This document shows positions 20,463 through 29,252 of a DNA stretch of 64,000 bases, in pieces (within the stretch, counting starts at the first letter, position 1; each line of letters starts with the position of its first letter). The stretch is from Alistipes dispar (GTDB lineage: Bacteria; Bacteroidota; Bacteroidia; Bacteroidales; Rikenellaceae), in the NCBI RefSeq assembly GCF_006542685.1, contig NZ_AP019736.1, forward strand, positions 2,654,001 through 2,718,000. Direction: 5' to 3'. A program made the translations under genes and the position numbers. Under the pieces are notes generated by a model. The model worked only from the letters and a program-made list of their open reading frames with translations. It was not told where the DNA came from and searched no databases.

Positions 20463-23023
20463 GCGAAAAGCGAAGCTATGTGATAGACCGCCCAGGCCAT
20501 GAGCCATGCCACGGCCGTGTCGTAGATCACCGATGCCGCGGCCCAGCGCCATCCGGCCTCCGAACCGATGGCCACCACCGTGGCGATGCAGGGGATGTAG
20601 AGCAGGATGAAGGTGAGGAACCCGAGTACCGCGGCTTCGGAGAAGTCGCCGCTGGCGAGCAGTTTTCGCCCGAGCGTCCGTTCCTCGTCGGCCTCCTCTT
20701 CCGGAACGTAGGCCACGCGGATCGCCGTCTCACCGTCCGCTCCGCCGATAATCGTTTTATGGACAGCGGTTTGTGACACTTCACCGGAAGCGATGCGTCG
20801 GGTCGCGTCGGCCGTTCCTTCCGGACCGTCTCCGGCCGCTGCGGGCGTCTCCTCGGCATAGAGTACGCCCAGCGTAGAGACGACGATCTCCTTGGCCGAG
20901 ATGCCCGAGATCAGCGCCACGCCGGCCTTCCAGTTCAGTCCCAGCGGGGTGAAGACCGGCTCGCAGGCCTGCCCGATGCGTCCCAGATAGGAGTTCTCGT
21001 AGTTCGTCACGGCCGCATCGTCCGTGCGTTCGCGCGGGTAGTAGCTCAGGAACCAGACGACGATCGAGGCGATGAGGATCATGCCGCCCATCTTGCGCAG
21101 GTATTGCGCGCACTTGTCCCACATGTGCAGCAGCGTGGTCTTCCACGTCGGCATCCGGTAGGGGGGCAGCTCCATGACGAACGGCGTTTCGTCCTCGGGG
21201 TAGAAGAACCGCCGCATGAGGCGCGCCGTCACCACCGCCACGAGGATTCCCAGCACGTAAAGCCCCGTCATCACCAGCCCGGCATGGGCCGAGAAGAAGG
21301 TTCCCGTGAGCAGGATATAGATCGGCAGGCGTGCGCTGCACGACATGAAGGGGGTGATCAGGATGGTGATGAGCCGGCTGCTGCGGCTTTCGATCGTGCG
21401 GCAGGCCATGATGGCGGGCACGTTGCAGCCGAACCCCATAATCATCGGAATGAACGACTTGCCGTGCAGGCCGATGCGGTGCATCACGCGGTCCATGATG
21501 AAGGCCGCGCGGGCCAGATAGCCCGAGTCCTCCAGAAACGAGATGAACAGGTAGAGGATCATGATCTGGGGCAGGAAGACGATCACCGCGCCCACGCCGC
21601 CGATCACGCCGTCCGAGAGCATGTCGCGCAGCGGTCCTTCGGGCAGCAGGGAGTTCACTCCGTCGCCGATCCATCCCACCAGCGCGTCGAGCCAGTCCTG
21701 CGGATAGGCTCCGAGACTGAACGTGCACCAGAACATGAGCCACATGAGCGCGAAGAAGATCGGAAATCCCCAGAGCTTGTGCGTCACGAAGGCGTCGATG
21801 AGCGCCGTGGCCTTCGCCTGCTCGCGCTGCCCGGGTATGTAGGTCTCGCGCAGCGCACCCTGGATGAAGCCGTATTTCTGGTCGGCGAACGCCGTTTCGA
21901 TGTCCTCGCCCAGCGCCTCGGCGATGTGGCGCGTCTCGCGGTCGCGGATTTCGATCCATTCGCCGTAGCGGGCGCAGCCGTGCAGCATCTCCTCCGCCTG
22001 CCGGTCGCCCTCGAGCAGTTTCATGGCGTAGTAGCGGGGCGGGAAGGCCTTGGGCAGCTCCTCGCGGTGGTCGCTCATGTCGCCGTTGAGCCGCCGCAGC
22101 CCCTCCTCGATCACCGGGCCCATGTTGATGTGGATGTGGCGCACGCGGTCGTCGCGGTTCTCGAAAACGTCGATCACCGTGTCGAGCAGCGCCTCGATGC
22201 CGCGGTTGTTGCGCGCCTCGACCGGAACCATCGGCACGCCCAGCATGCGGCCCAGGCTGTCGTAGTCGAGCTTCGCTCCGCTCCGCTCCAGCTCGTCGTA
22301 CATGTTGAGCGCCACGACCATCCGCGGATTGATGTCGATCAGTTCGGTGGTCAGGTAGAGGTTGCGTTCCAGATTCGACGCCACGACCGTGTTGATCACC
22401 ACGTCGGGCGTCTTCTCGGCGATATGGCTGCGGACATACCGTTCCTCGGGCGTGTAGGCCGTCAGGGCATAGGTTCCGGGCAGGTCCGTCACCTCGAAAC
22501 GGTAACCGCGGTAGTTGCGGTAGCCGATCTTGGCGCCGACGGTCACGCCGCCGTAGTTGCCCACGTGCTCGTGGCCGCCCGAGACGGCGTTGAACAGCGA
22601 CGTCTTGCCGCTGTTGGGATTGCCCACCAGCGCCACGGAGATCGTGCGGCTGCTGCGCGCCACCACCTCGTCCACCGTCGCGCACGGCTTTCCGCCGCGG
22701 CCCGAGCAATCGCAGGGCGTCGTACCCTCTCCGCATTTCCGGACGCAACCGGAGGCTTCGCCGCGGCCGCGCTGCGCAGCCAGATACTCGCCGGCCTCGG
22801 CGTCGGAGAGCACGACGACCATGTCGGCTTCGCTGCGCCGCAGCGAAATGTCGTACCCCATGATTTTGTATTCGATCGGGTCCTTCAGGGGCGCGTTCAG
22901 GATCACCTCGACGCGCTGGCCGCGGACGAACCCCATCTCCATGATGCGACGGCGGAATCCTCCGTGTCCCGTCACTTTGACGATCGTCGCCGATTCGCCG
23001 GTTTTCAGTTCGGATAGACGCAT
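20459..23023 (-). CDS. feoB: FeoA-FeoB fusion, ferrous iron transporter
   Basis: The 854-residue protein fuses a FeoA SH3-like domain (residues 1-75) to FeoB: G domain with G1 GNPNSGKT (134-141), G3 DLPG, G4 NMYDE, then a long membrane part with two Gate motifs (QIMILYLFISFLEDSGYLAR region and the second repeat). It imports Fe(II) across the inner membrane with nucleotide control. Between FeoA and the G domain is a linker with five cysteines (93, 97, 104, 106, 114). A hydrophilic loop of about 70 residues interrupts the C-terminal membrane region. ATG 23023 is chosen because the promoter overlaps the more upstream ATG at 23077. Confidence 0.95.
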   Translation of the reverse strand: MRLSELKTGESATIVKVTGHGGFRRRIMEMGFVRGQRVEVILNAPLKDPIEYKIMGYDISLRRSEADMVVVLSDAEAGEYLAAQRGRGEASGCVRKCGEGTTPCDCSGRGGKPCATVDEVVARSSRTISVALVGNPNSGKTSLFNAVSGGHEHVGNYGGVTVGAKIGYRNYRGYRFEVTDLPGTYALTAYTPEERYVRSHIAEKTPDVVINTVVASNLERNLYLTTELIDINPRMVVALNMYDELERSGAKLDYDSLGRMLGVPMVPVEARNNRGIEALLDTVIDVFENRDDRVRHIHINMGPVIEEGLRRLNGDMSDHREELPKAFPPRYYAMKLLEGDRQAEEMLHGCARYGEWIEIRDRETRHIAEALGEDIETAFADQKYGFIQGALRETYIPGQREQAKATALIDAFVTHKLWGFPIFFALMWLMFWCTFSLGAYPQDWLDALVGWIGDGVNSLLPEGPLRDMLSDGVIGGVGAVIVFLPQIMILYLFISFLEDSGYLARAAFIMDRVMHRIGLHGKSFIPMIMGFGCNVPAIMACRTIESRSSRLITILITPFMSCSARLPIYILLTGTFFSAHAGLVMTGLYVLGILVAVVTARLMRRFFYPEDETPFVMELPPYRMPTWKTTLLHMWDKCAQYLRKMGGMILIASIVVWFLSYYPRERTDDAAVTNYENSYLGRIGQACEPVFTPLGLNWKAGVALISGISAKEIVVSTLGVLYAEETPAAAGDGPEGTADATRRIASGEVSQTAVHKTIIGGADGETAIRVAYVPEEEADEERTLGRKLLASGDFSEAAVLGFLTFILLYIPCIATVVAIGSEAGWRWAAASVIYDTAVAWLMAWAVYHIASLFA

Positions 23024-23046
23024 GTTGCCAGAAATGATTTCGGCCG

Positions 23047-23077
23047 CAAATATACGATTTTGCGGCAACACGCGCAA
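23047..23077 (-). promoter_or_regulatory. feoAB promoter
   Basis: On the minus strand TTG (23075-23077), a 20-base spacer and TATATTTG (23047-23054). The leader would be about 20 bases. The TTG lies only 7 bases beyond the stop of the efflux outer membrane gene upstream. I see no obvious Fur box. Confidence 0.85.
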
Positions 23078-23083
23078 TCCCCA

Positions 23084-24583
23084 TTAGTAGGTATCCGCCG
23101 GCTCCTGGCCGGACGTTCCCGGAGCGGGGCCCTTTCCGGCGCCGGCCTTCGTGGCGGCTCTTCCGGGCTTCCGTCCCGGCGGCGCGCCGCCGGAGACCTT
23201 CTCCGGCGGTCCGGACGGCCGCTCCCATCCGCCGCCCAGCGCCTTGCAGAGCGCGACGTAATTGATGTACTGCTGCGCCACGAGGCTCGCCAGTTGCATC
23301 TGCGACTGGTAGAGACTGCGCTCGGCGTCGATCACGTCCAGGTAGTCGGAAAGTCCGCTGCGGTAGAGCGCACGGGTCATCGTGGCGATACGTCCGTTGG
23401 ATTCGACCAGTTCGCGGCTGCGTTCGGTCTGCTCGCGGCAGGTCGTGATCGCCGTCAGGGCCTTTTCGACGTCGGCGAAGGCCGTCAGCACGGTCTGCTC
23501 GTAGTTCCTCGCCGCTTCGTCGTAGGCCGCCACGGCCGCTTGTTCGGCGCGCCGGAGTTTTCCGAAGGCGACGAGCGGTTCGACGAGCGACCCGGCGGCG
23601 TTCCAGACCCACGGGTCGCCGGAGGTCAGCCCTTTGATCGAACCCGACGCCGCACCTCCGCCGGCCGTCAGCGAGATCGACGGAAACCGCGCGCTCCGGG
23701 CCTGTCCGGCCTGCGCCGCGGCTTTCGCCACGCCGTAGTGCGCCTCCCGGATGTCGGGTCGTCTGCGCAGCAGCTCCGAGGGCAGTCCCACGGGAATCTC
23801 CGCGGGGTAGGTGTCGGTGCGCAGGGGCAGCCCTTCGCCCCGAAGCGTGTCCTGCGCCGGGAGCTCTCCGAGCAGCGTGCCGAGCGAAAGGGCTGTCTGT
23901 ACGACGGCCCGCCGGTATTGCGGGATGTCCGCTTCGGCCGTGCGGACCAGACTGCGGGCCTGCTCGAGTGCCACGCCGTCCGACATGCCGTAGCGGAACA
24001 TGGAGTCGATCAGTGCCGCCGACTCGCGCCGCAGTTGGAGGGTACGCCGGGCGATCGAGAGGTTGCGCTCGTATTCGAGCAGCGTGAAGTAGGTCGTCGC
24101 CACTTCGGCCGCCAGCGAGAGCCGCATTCCTTCGAGCGCCCACGCCGAGGCGGCGATTTCGGCCTTGGCGGCTTCTTTGGCGCGCCGCAGCGCTCCGAAC
24201 AGCGAAACCTCCCACGAGAGGGTCGGCTCGACGGCGTAGGACTGCACGATTCCCGTGGCTTCGGCGTATTTGCCTCCGGCCTGCACCCCGAACCCGATCT
24301 GCGGCAGGTATTGCGCCCGCACGACCCCGAGGTTGGCCCGGGCCTGTTCGACGCGCGCGGCGGCCGCCGCCAGATCGCGGTTGCGTTCCAGCGCGCGGGC
24401 GACGAGGGTATCGAGCGTCGGATCGCCGAACATTTCCCACCAGCGGCTGCCGATGCCCGTCGTGTCCTGCGAGAAGCCTTCGGAGTAAACGTAACGGTCC
24501 GGGACGGCGGTTTCGGGCGGATAGAGCCGCGGCGAGCAGGCGTCCGCAAGCAGGGCCGCGGCCATTGCGATTTTCAGTTTCAT
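23084..24583 (-). CDS. Efflux pump outer membrane factor (OprM/NodT type)
   Basis: The 499-residue protein begins with a lipoprotein-like signal ending LLADAC (Cys16) and has two OEP repeats with long helical stretches and barrel strands, as in OprM/CmeC. It forms the trimeric exit duct of the RND pump encoded just upstream; start and stop of the two genes overlap by four bases. Residues after about 451 form an extra tail of some 48 residues rich in Pro, Gly, Lys and Ala that OprM-type proteins normally lack. The lipobox is imperfect (Ala at -3), so acylation is likely but not certain. Confidence 0.9.
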   Translation of the reverse strand: MKLKIAMAAALLADACSPRLYPPETAVPDRYVYSEGFSQDTTGIGSRWWEMFGDPTLDTLVARALERNRDLAAAAARVEQARANLGVVRAQYLPQIGFGVQAGGKYAEATGIVQSYAVEPTLSWEVSLFGALRRAKEAAKAEIAASAWALEGMRLSLAAEVATTYFTLLEYERNLSIARRTLQLRRESAALIDSMFRYGMSDGVALEQARSLVRTAEADIPQYRRAVVQTALSLGTLLGELPAQDTLRGEGLPLRTDTYPAEIPVGLPSELLRRRPDIREAHYGVAKAAAQAGQARSARFPSISLTAGGGAASGSIKGLTSGDPWVWNAAGSLVEPLVAFGKLRRAEQAAVAAYDEAARNYEQTVLTAFADVEKALTAITTCREQTERSRELVESNGRIATMTRALYRSGLSDYLDVIDAERSLYQSQMQLASLVAQQYINYVALCKALGGGWERPSGPPEKVSGGAPPGRKPGRAATKAGAGKGPAPGTSGQEPADTY

Positions 24584-27500
24584 GCCTGTTCCTCCTGTTT
24601 AGATCGAGTGCGGCGGCGTTCGAAGCCTCCGATGTGTCCCACGAGGTAGTAGAGCGCGGGATAGATGAAGATGCCCAGCAGCGTGGCGAAAAGCATCCCG
24701 CCCACGAGCGCGACGCCCATGATGTTGCGCGCGGTGGAGTAAACGCCGCTGGCGAAGACCAGCGGCAGGACGCCCAGAATGAACGAGAAGGCGGTCATGA
24801 TGATCGGCCTCAGACGGATGCGGGCCGCTTCGACGGCGGCTTCCAACAGCGACAGCCCCTTCTCGCGGAAGAGCCGGTCGGCGTACTCGACGACCAGAAT
24901 CGCGTTCTTGGCCGCCAGTCCGATGAGCATGACCAGCGAAATCTGCATGTAGATGTCGTTGATGAAGAGCGGGTCGAGCAGGTGCGCCCCTCCGATGAAG
25001 CACACCGCGCCCAGCACGGCGGCCGGCACGCTCATCAGGATCGCCAGCGGCAGCCCCCACGATTCGTAGAGCGCCGCCAGGGCGAGAAAAACGAAGACCA
25101 CCGCCAGCAGATAGACCGTTCCGCCCCGTTTCGAGGCGTTGGCTTCCTGGTACGAGACGCCGCTCCACGCCGTGCCGATGTCGTCGGGCAGCACGGTCTC
25201 CGCGGTCCGTTCGATCTGCTGCATGACTGCGCCCGTGGAGGCGCCGGCAGCGGGCGAGACGGTGAGTGAGACCGATCGGTAGAGGTTGAACTGCGAGACG
25301 TAGGCCGTGCCCACCGTGTCAATCACCTCGGCGAGAGAGGCCACGGGGACGCTTTCGCCCGAAGCCGAAGCGACGTAGTAGTTGTCCAGCGAACGTTCGT
25401 CGCGCCGGTAGTCGGGCGCGGCCTGCATGTAGGTCTGGTAGAGCTTTCCGAAGCGCGTGAAGTTGTTGATGTACGTGCCGCCGAGCAGCGTGGTCAGCTC
25501 GCCGTAGAGCGTGCCGAGGTCCACCTCCGCGGCCAGCGCCTGTTCCCGGTCGATGCGCAGCCGCCGTTGGGGCACGTCCGCGTCGAAGGGGGTGGTCGCC
25601 GAGGCGACGGAAGGCAGGGCGCGCAGCGAATCCAACAACCGTTCGGTGTGCTCGAGCAGGTAGGCCGTGCCGCGCCCTTCGAGGTCCTGCACCTCGAGCG
25701 AGATGCCTGACGTGACGCCCAGTCCCGGGATGGCCGGCGGGATGAAGGCGTAGCACTCGGCGCCCGGGACGGCGACGTAGAGCGTTCCGGTGAGCTGCTG
25801 CGCGATTCGGGCGGCCGAGAGTTTGCGGTCGGCGTAGTCCGCGAGCTTGACGAAGATGATGCCGCTCGAGGTCGAGGCGATGCCTGCGAGCATGTCGAAT
25901 CCCGCGGCGAACGAGGTCGAGGAGACTTCGGGAAGCCTGCGGATCAGCTCATCGGCTTCGGCCATCGCTTCGCGCGTTATTTGCAGCGACGAGGCTTCGG
26001 GCGTGGAGACCGTCACCATCAGGTATCCCTGGTCTTCTTCGGGCAGGAATCCCGCCGGGAGTTTGCGCCATACGAGGAAGACGATTGCGAGCATCGCGGC
26101 GACGAACAGCCCGGTGCGGGCGACGTGCCGCGCGAGCGTGGGGGCGAAGGCGGTGTAGCGCGCTGTCCGCCGGTCGAACCAGCGGTTGAAGGCGGCGAAA
26201 AATCCGTGCCGGGGCGGCTCCCGGTGTCGCAGCAGCAGGGCGCAGAGCGCCGGGGAGAGCGTCAGGGCGTTGAACGAGGAGATGACCACCGATACGGCGA
26301 TCGTCACCGAAAACTGCTGGAACAGCCGCCCCGTGATGCCGCCCGAGAAGGAGACGGGAATGAAGACGGCCAGCAGCACGACGGTCGTGGCTATGATCGG
26401 CGAAGCGACGTTGCGCATCGCTTCGGCGGTCGCTTCGCGGGGTTTCATGCCGGCGGCGATATTCACCTGCACGGCCTCGACCACGACGATCGCGTCGTCC
26501 ACCACCAGTCCGATGGCGAGCACCAGTCCCAGCAGCGAGATGATGTTGATCGTGAATCCCAGCAGCGGGAAGAGCGCGAAGGCTCCGATGAGCGATACGG
26601 GAATGGCCACCAGCGGGATGATCGTGGCACGCCAGTCCTGGATGAAGAGGTAGATGATGGCGATGACGAGCACGAGGGCGATGACGAGCGTGCGGAAGAT
26701 GTCCCGCACGCCGGCGTCGATGCTCTCCGTGCTGTCCACGATCGTCGTGGCTTCGATGCCGTCGGGGAAACGCTGCGCGAGCCGCGTCATGGCGGTCTTG
26801 ACCTCGTTGCCCACGGCCACGGCGTTGCTGCCCGGCTGCTGGTAGATGACGATGAGCGCCGTGGGGCTGCCCTCGAACCGCGAGCTGACGCCGTAGCTCC
26901 GGCTGCCGAGCGATACTTCGGCCAAGTCGCGCAGCCGGATCTGCTGCCCCGAGGAGGTGGTCCGCACGAGTATCCTGCCGAACTCCTCGGCCGTGGAGAT
27001 CTGCGGCGGCAGCGTCACCGTGTAGGTGTAGGTCGTTCCTTCGGGGGCCGGTTCGGCTCCGAACTGCCCGGCAGGGTAGATGCCTGCCTGCCGTTCGACG
27101 GCCTCGGTCACCTCTTCGACCGAGATGCCGTAGTATTTCAGCACGTCGGGCCGCAGCCAGATGCGCATGGCGTATTCGCCCGCACCCATGATATTGACCT
27201 TGCCCACGCCGTCGAGCTTGAGCAGTTCGTTCTGCAGGTTGATGTAGGCGTAGTTGGCGAGGTATTCGTCGTCGTAACGGCCGTCGCTGTGCAGCGAGTA
27301 AACCATCAGGAAGCCGGTCATGGTCTTGCGTGTGGTGACACCCTGTCTGGTTACCGCCGCGGGCAACTCGGCCGTGGCCGTAGCGACGTTGTTCTGGGTG
27401 AGGATGGCGTCCATGTCGGGATCGGAGCCGATCTCGAAGGTCACCTGCAGCGACATGGAGCCGTCGTTGGCCGATGTGGCCTGCATGTAGAGCATGTCGT

Positions 27501-27717
27501 TCACGCCCATGACGGCCTGCGCCACGGGGGTGGCCACGGCGTCGTTCACCGTTTCGGCGTCGGCGCCGTCGTAGGTCGCCGTGACCTCGACCACCGGGGG
27601 CGTGATGTCGGGGTACTGCTCGACAGGCAGTCCGCGGAGCGAGATGAATCCCGCGATGACGATGACGATTGCCAGCGACAGGGCGAAGATCGGCCGCGTG
27701 ATGAAGAATCTTTCCAT
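24580..27717 (-). CDS. RND efflux permease, HAE1 (AcrB/MexB) family
   Basis: The 1045-residue protein shows the two-fold repeat of HAE1 transporters: twelve membrane helices and two large periplasmic loops. The proton relay is intact, with Asp407-Asp408 in GLVVDDAIVV and Lys937 in AAKNAILVVEY; the signature PVEQYPDI is near the N-terminus. It exports drugs, bile acids or other amphiphiles using the proton gradient; substrates cannot be predicted. Order in the operon is adaptor, permease, outer membrane factor, with gaps of 4 bases or overlap. No TetR or AraC-type regulator is adjacent. Confidence 0.95.
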   Translation of the reverse strand: MERFFITRPIFALSLAIVIVIAGFISLRGLPVEQYPDITPPVVEVTATYDGADAETVNDAVATPVAQAVMGVNDMLYMQATSANDGSMSLQVTFEIGSDPDMDAILTQNNVATATAELPAAVTRQGVTTRKTMTGFLMVYSLHSDGRYDDEYLANYAYINLQNELLKLDGVGKVNIMGAGEYAMRIWLRPDVLKYYGISVEEVTEAVERQAGIYPAGQFGAEPAPEGTTYTYTVTLPPQISTAEEFGRILVRTTSSGQQIRLRDLAEVSLGSRSYGVSSRFEGSPTALIVIYQQPGSNAVAVGNEVKTAMTRLAQRFPDGIEATTIVDSTESIDAGVRDIFRTLVIALVLVIAIIYLFIQDWRATIIPLVAIPVSLIGAFALFPLLGFTINIISLLGLVLAIGLVVDDAIVVVEAVQVNIAAGMKPREATAEAMRNVASPIIATTVVLLAVFIPVSFSGGITGRLFQQFSVTIAVSVVISSFNALTLSPALCALLLRHREPPRHGFFAAFNRWFDRRTARYTAFAPTLARHVARTGLFVAAMLAIVFLVWRKLPAGFLPEEDQGYLMVTVSTPEASSLQITREAMAEADELIRRLPEVSSTSFAAGFDMLAGIASTSSGIIFVKLADYADRKLSAARIAQQLTGTLYVAVPGAECYAFIPPAIPGLGVTSGISLEVQDLEGRGTAYLLEHTERLLDSLRALPSVASATTPFDADVPQRRLRIDREQALAAEVDLGTLYGELTTLLGGTYINNFTRFGKLYQTYMQAAPDYRRDERSLDNYYVASASGESVPVASLAEVIDTVGTAYVSQFNLYRSVSLTVSPAAGASTGAVMQQIERTAETVLPDDIGTAWSGVSYQEANASKRGGTVYLLAVVFVFLALAALYESWGLPLAILMSVPAAVLGAVCFIGGAHLLDPLFINDIYMQISLVMLIGLAAKNAILVVEYADRLFREKGLSLLEAAVEAARIRLRPIIMTAFSFILGVLPLVFASGVYSTARNIMGVALVGGMLFATLLGIFIYPALYYLVGHIGGFERRRTRSKQEEQA

Positions 27718-27721
27718 GGCG

Positions 27722-28828
27722 CTATCGGATTTCGGGGATGACTTTCGCGCCGTCGCGCATCTTCTGCACGCCGTTCGCGACGACGGCCTCGCCTGCCTGC
27801 AATCCCCGGTCGATGCACCACATGTCGCCGTATGTCCCGCCCGGTTCGATGCGGCGGTAGCGCACCGTGCTGTCCGGCCCCACGACCCACACGGAGGCCT
27901 GCCCTTGCGACTGGATCACGCAGCGCTGCGGGACGACGACGTGCGGCCGCACGGGGCCGACATTGGCCGCGACGTGGGCGAACTGCCCCGGCTTGAGCGT
28001 TCCGTCGGGATTGGGAAACGCCACGACGAGAACCAGCGTGCCCGTGGCGTTCGGAATGTCCTTGCGCGTGTAGCTGTAAAACCCTTCGCCGGGATACCGC
28101 GTGCCGTCGGCCAGTGTCAGACGGATGTCCGAGAGCAGCCCCTCGTTGTCGTAGAGTGACGTGCGGCCGCCGGCCAGCCGCAGGTATTGCGACATGGGGA
28201 TCGCCACGTCCACGGTCATCGTATCGGTGTTCGATACGGTGGTCAGCACGGTGAACTGCGTGCCGGGGCCCACGTAGTCGCCCACATGCGCCGAGGTGTT
28301 GGAGATGGTTCCGTCGATGGGCGAGCGCAGCTCGGTGTAGCTCACGTTCATACGGGCGTTGCGCAGCGCCTGTTCGGCCGACTGCACGGCGGCTTCGGCG
28401 GCCCGGAACTGGGCTGTGTACTGGTCGAACTGCGACTGGCTGATGGCGTTGATGCGGGCCAGCGGCACGGCGCGGTCGTAATTGTTGCGCGCTTCGAGCG
28501 CCCGGGCCCGGGCGGACTCCAGCTCCGCGCGGGCCGCGAGCATCGAGGTCGAGAGTTGCGAGGGGTCGATCGTGAAGAGCAGTTGCCCGCGGCGGACGGG
28601 CATCCCGTTGGCGAAGTGGCGCGAGGCGAGGAACCCGTTCACGCGGGGCTGGATCACGGCGTCGAAGTTGCTCGACAGGTAACCGATGAAGCTCATGCGG
28701 TTGGGGATCGGCTCCTCCTGGGCGCGGACGGCCTCGACCCTCAGTGGCGGAACCTGCCGCGGGGCGGGTTTCCCGCACCCGCCGGACAATGCGGCCAGGA
28801 GGCAGGCCGGAAGAAAAAATCGGTGCAT
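27722..28828 (-). CDS. RND efflux periplasmic adaptor (membrane fusion) lipoprotein
   Basis: The 368-residue protein has a lipoprotein signal ending LSGGC (Cys18), a split lipoyl domain around PRVNGFLASRHFANGMPVRRG and ELRSPIDGTISNT, an alpha-helical hairpin between them, then beta-barrel and membrane-proximal domains. It bridges the permease and the outer membrane duct. It heads the operon. The region upstream to 28940 is AT-rich with a near-match TATATTTT, but no consensus promoter. Confidence 0.93.
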   Translation of the reverse strand: MHRFFLPACLLAALSGGCGKPAPRQVPPLRVEAVRAQEEPIPNRMSFIGYLSSNFDAVIQPRVNGFLASRHFANGMPVRRGQLLFTIDPSQLSTSMLAARAELESARARALEARNNYDRAVPLARINAISQSQFDQYTAQFRAAEAAVQSAEQALRNARMNVSYTELRSPIDGTISNTSAHVGDYVGPGTQFTVLTTVSNTDTMTVDVAIPMSQYLRLAGGRTSLYDNEGLLSDIRLTLADGTRYPGEGFYSYTRKDIPNATGTLVLVVAFPNPDGTLKPGQFAHVAANVGPVRPHVVVPQRCVIQSQGQASVWVVGPDSTVRYRRIEPGGTYGDMWCIDRGLQAGEAVVANGVQKMRDGAKVIPEIR

Positions 28829-28949
28829 AATGGCATGTTTTTACGCTCCGAAGGAATCAAAAAATATACCGACGGCCTCCGAATCGGGATTTTTCCGGAA
28901 AAAAAGCGGTTTTTCGGGCCTCCGGACGATGGCTTTTAGATAATTTTTA

Positions 28950-28957
28950 TATCTTTG
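28950..28957 (+). promoter_or_regulatory. -7 box of the Hc1 histone gene
   Basis: TATCTTTG preceded by an A/T-rich stretch, 33 bases before the ATG at 28991. Confidence 0.65.
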
Positions 28958-28990
28958 TTCCGATAACAAACCCAAAATTTTTTTACAGTC

Positions 28991-29164
28991 ATGAAAGAAT
29001 TAGTAGAAAAGATCAACGCCGAGTTCGAAGTGTTCGCAGCCAACGCCGCTGCGCAGGTGGAGAAGGGCAACAAGGCTGCCGGCACGCGCGCCCGCAAGTC
29101 GGCTCTCGAGCTGTCGAAGCTGATGAAAGAGTTCCGCAAGGTTTCCGTGGAGGCTTCGAAATAA
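28991..29164 (+). CDS. Histone H1-like protein Hc1
   Basis: A 57-residue basic, helical protein (MKELVEKINAEFEVF start; GNKAAGTRARKSALEL core; LMKEFRKVS end) that matches the Bacteroidetes Hc1 histone family. Such proteins bind DNA and are expected to help compact the nucleoid, by analogy with chlamydial Hc1. The whole gene sits between a clear -7 box and a strong hairpin 20 bases after the stop, so it is a one-gene unit, probably well expressed. It is short, but the family fit over the full length and the flanking signals make it secure. Confidence 0.93.
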   Translation: MKELVEKINAEFEVFAANAAAQVEKGNKAAGTRARKSALELSKLMKEFRKVSVEASK

Positions 29165-29183
29165 GCGTTTCACAAGCGAAACG

Positions 29184-29220
29184 ACGAAGGCCGTCCATTT
29201 CGGGCGGCCTTCGTTGTCTT
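29184..29220 (+). terminator. Terminator of the histone gene
   Basis: Perfect 10 bp stem (29184-29193 with 29205-29214) followed by TGTCTT. Confidence 0.75.
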
Positions 29221-29252
29221 CCATCCCTTCGTGTCTTTGTAAAAAACTTACG

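Noticed and set aside
23024..23077. Longer FeoAB start at ATG 23077
   Set aside because: The consensus promoter at 23047-23077 lies inside that extension, so the first usable start is 23023, which also gives the normal FeoA N-terminus.
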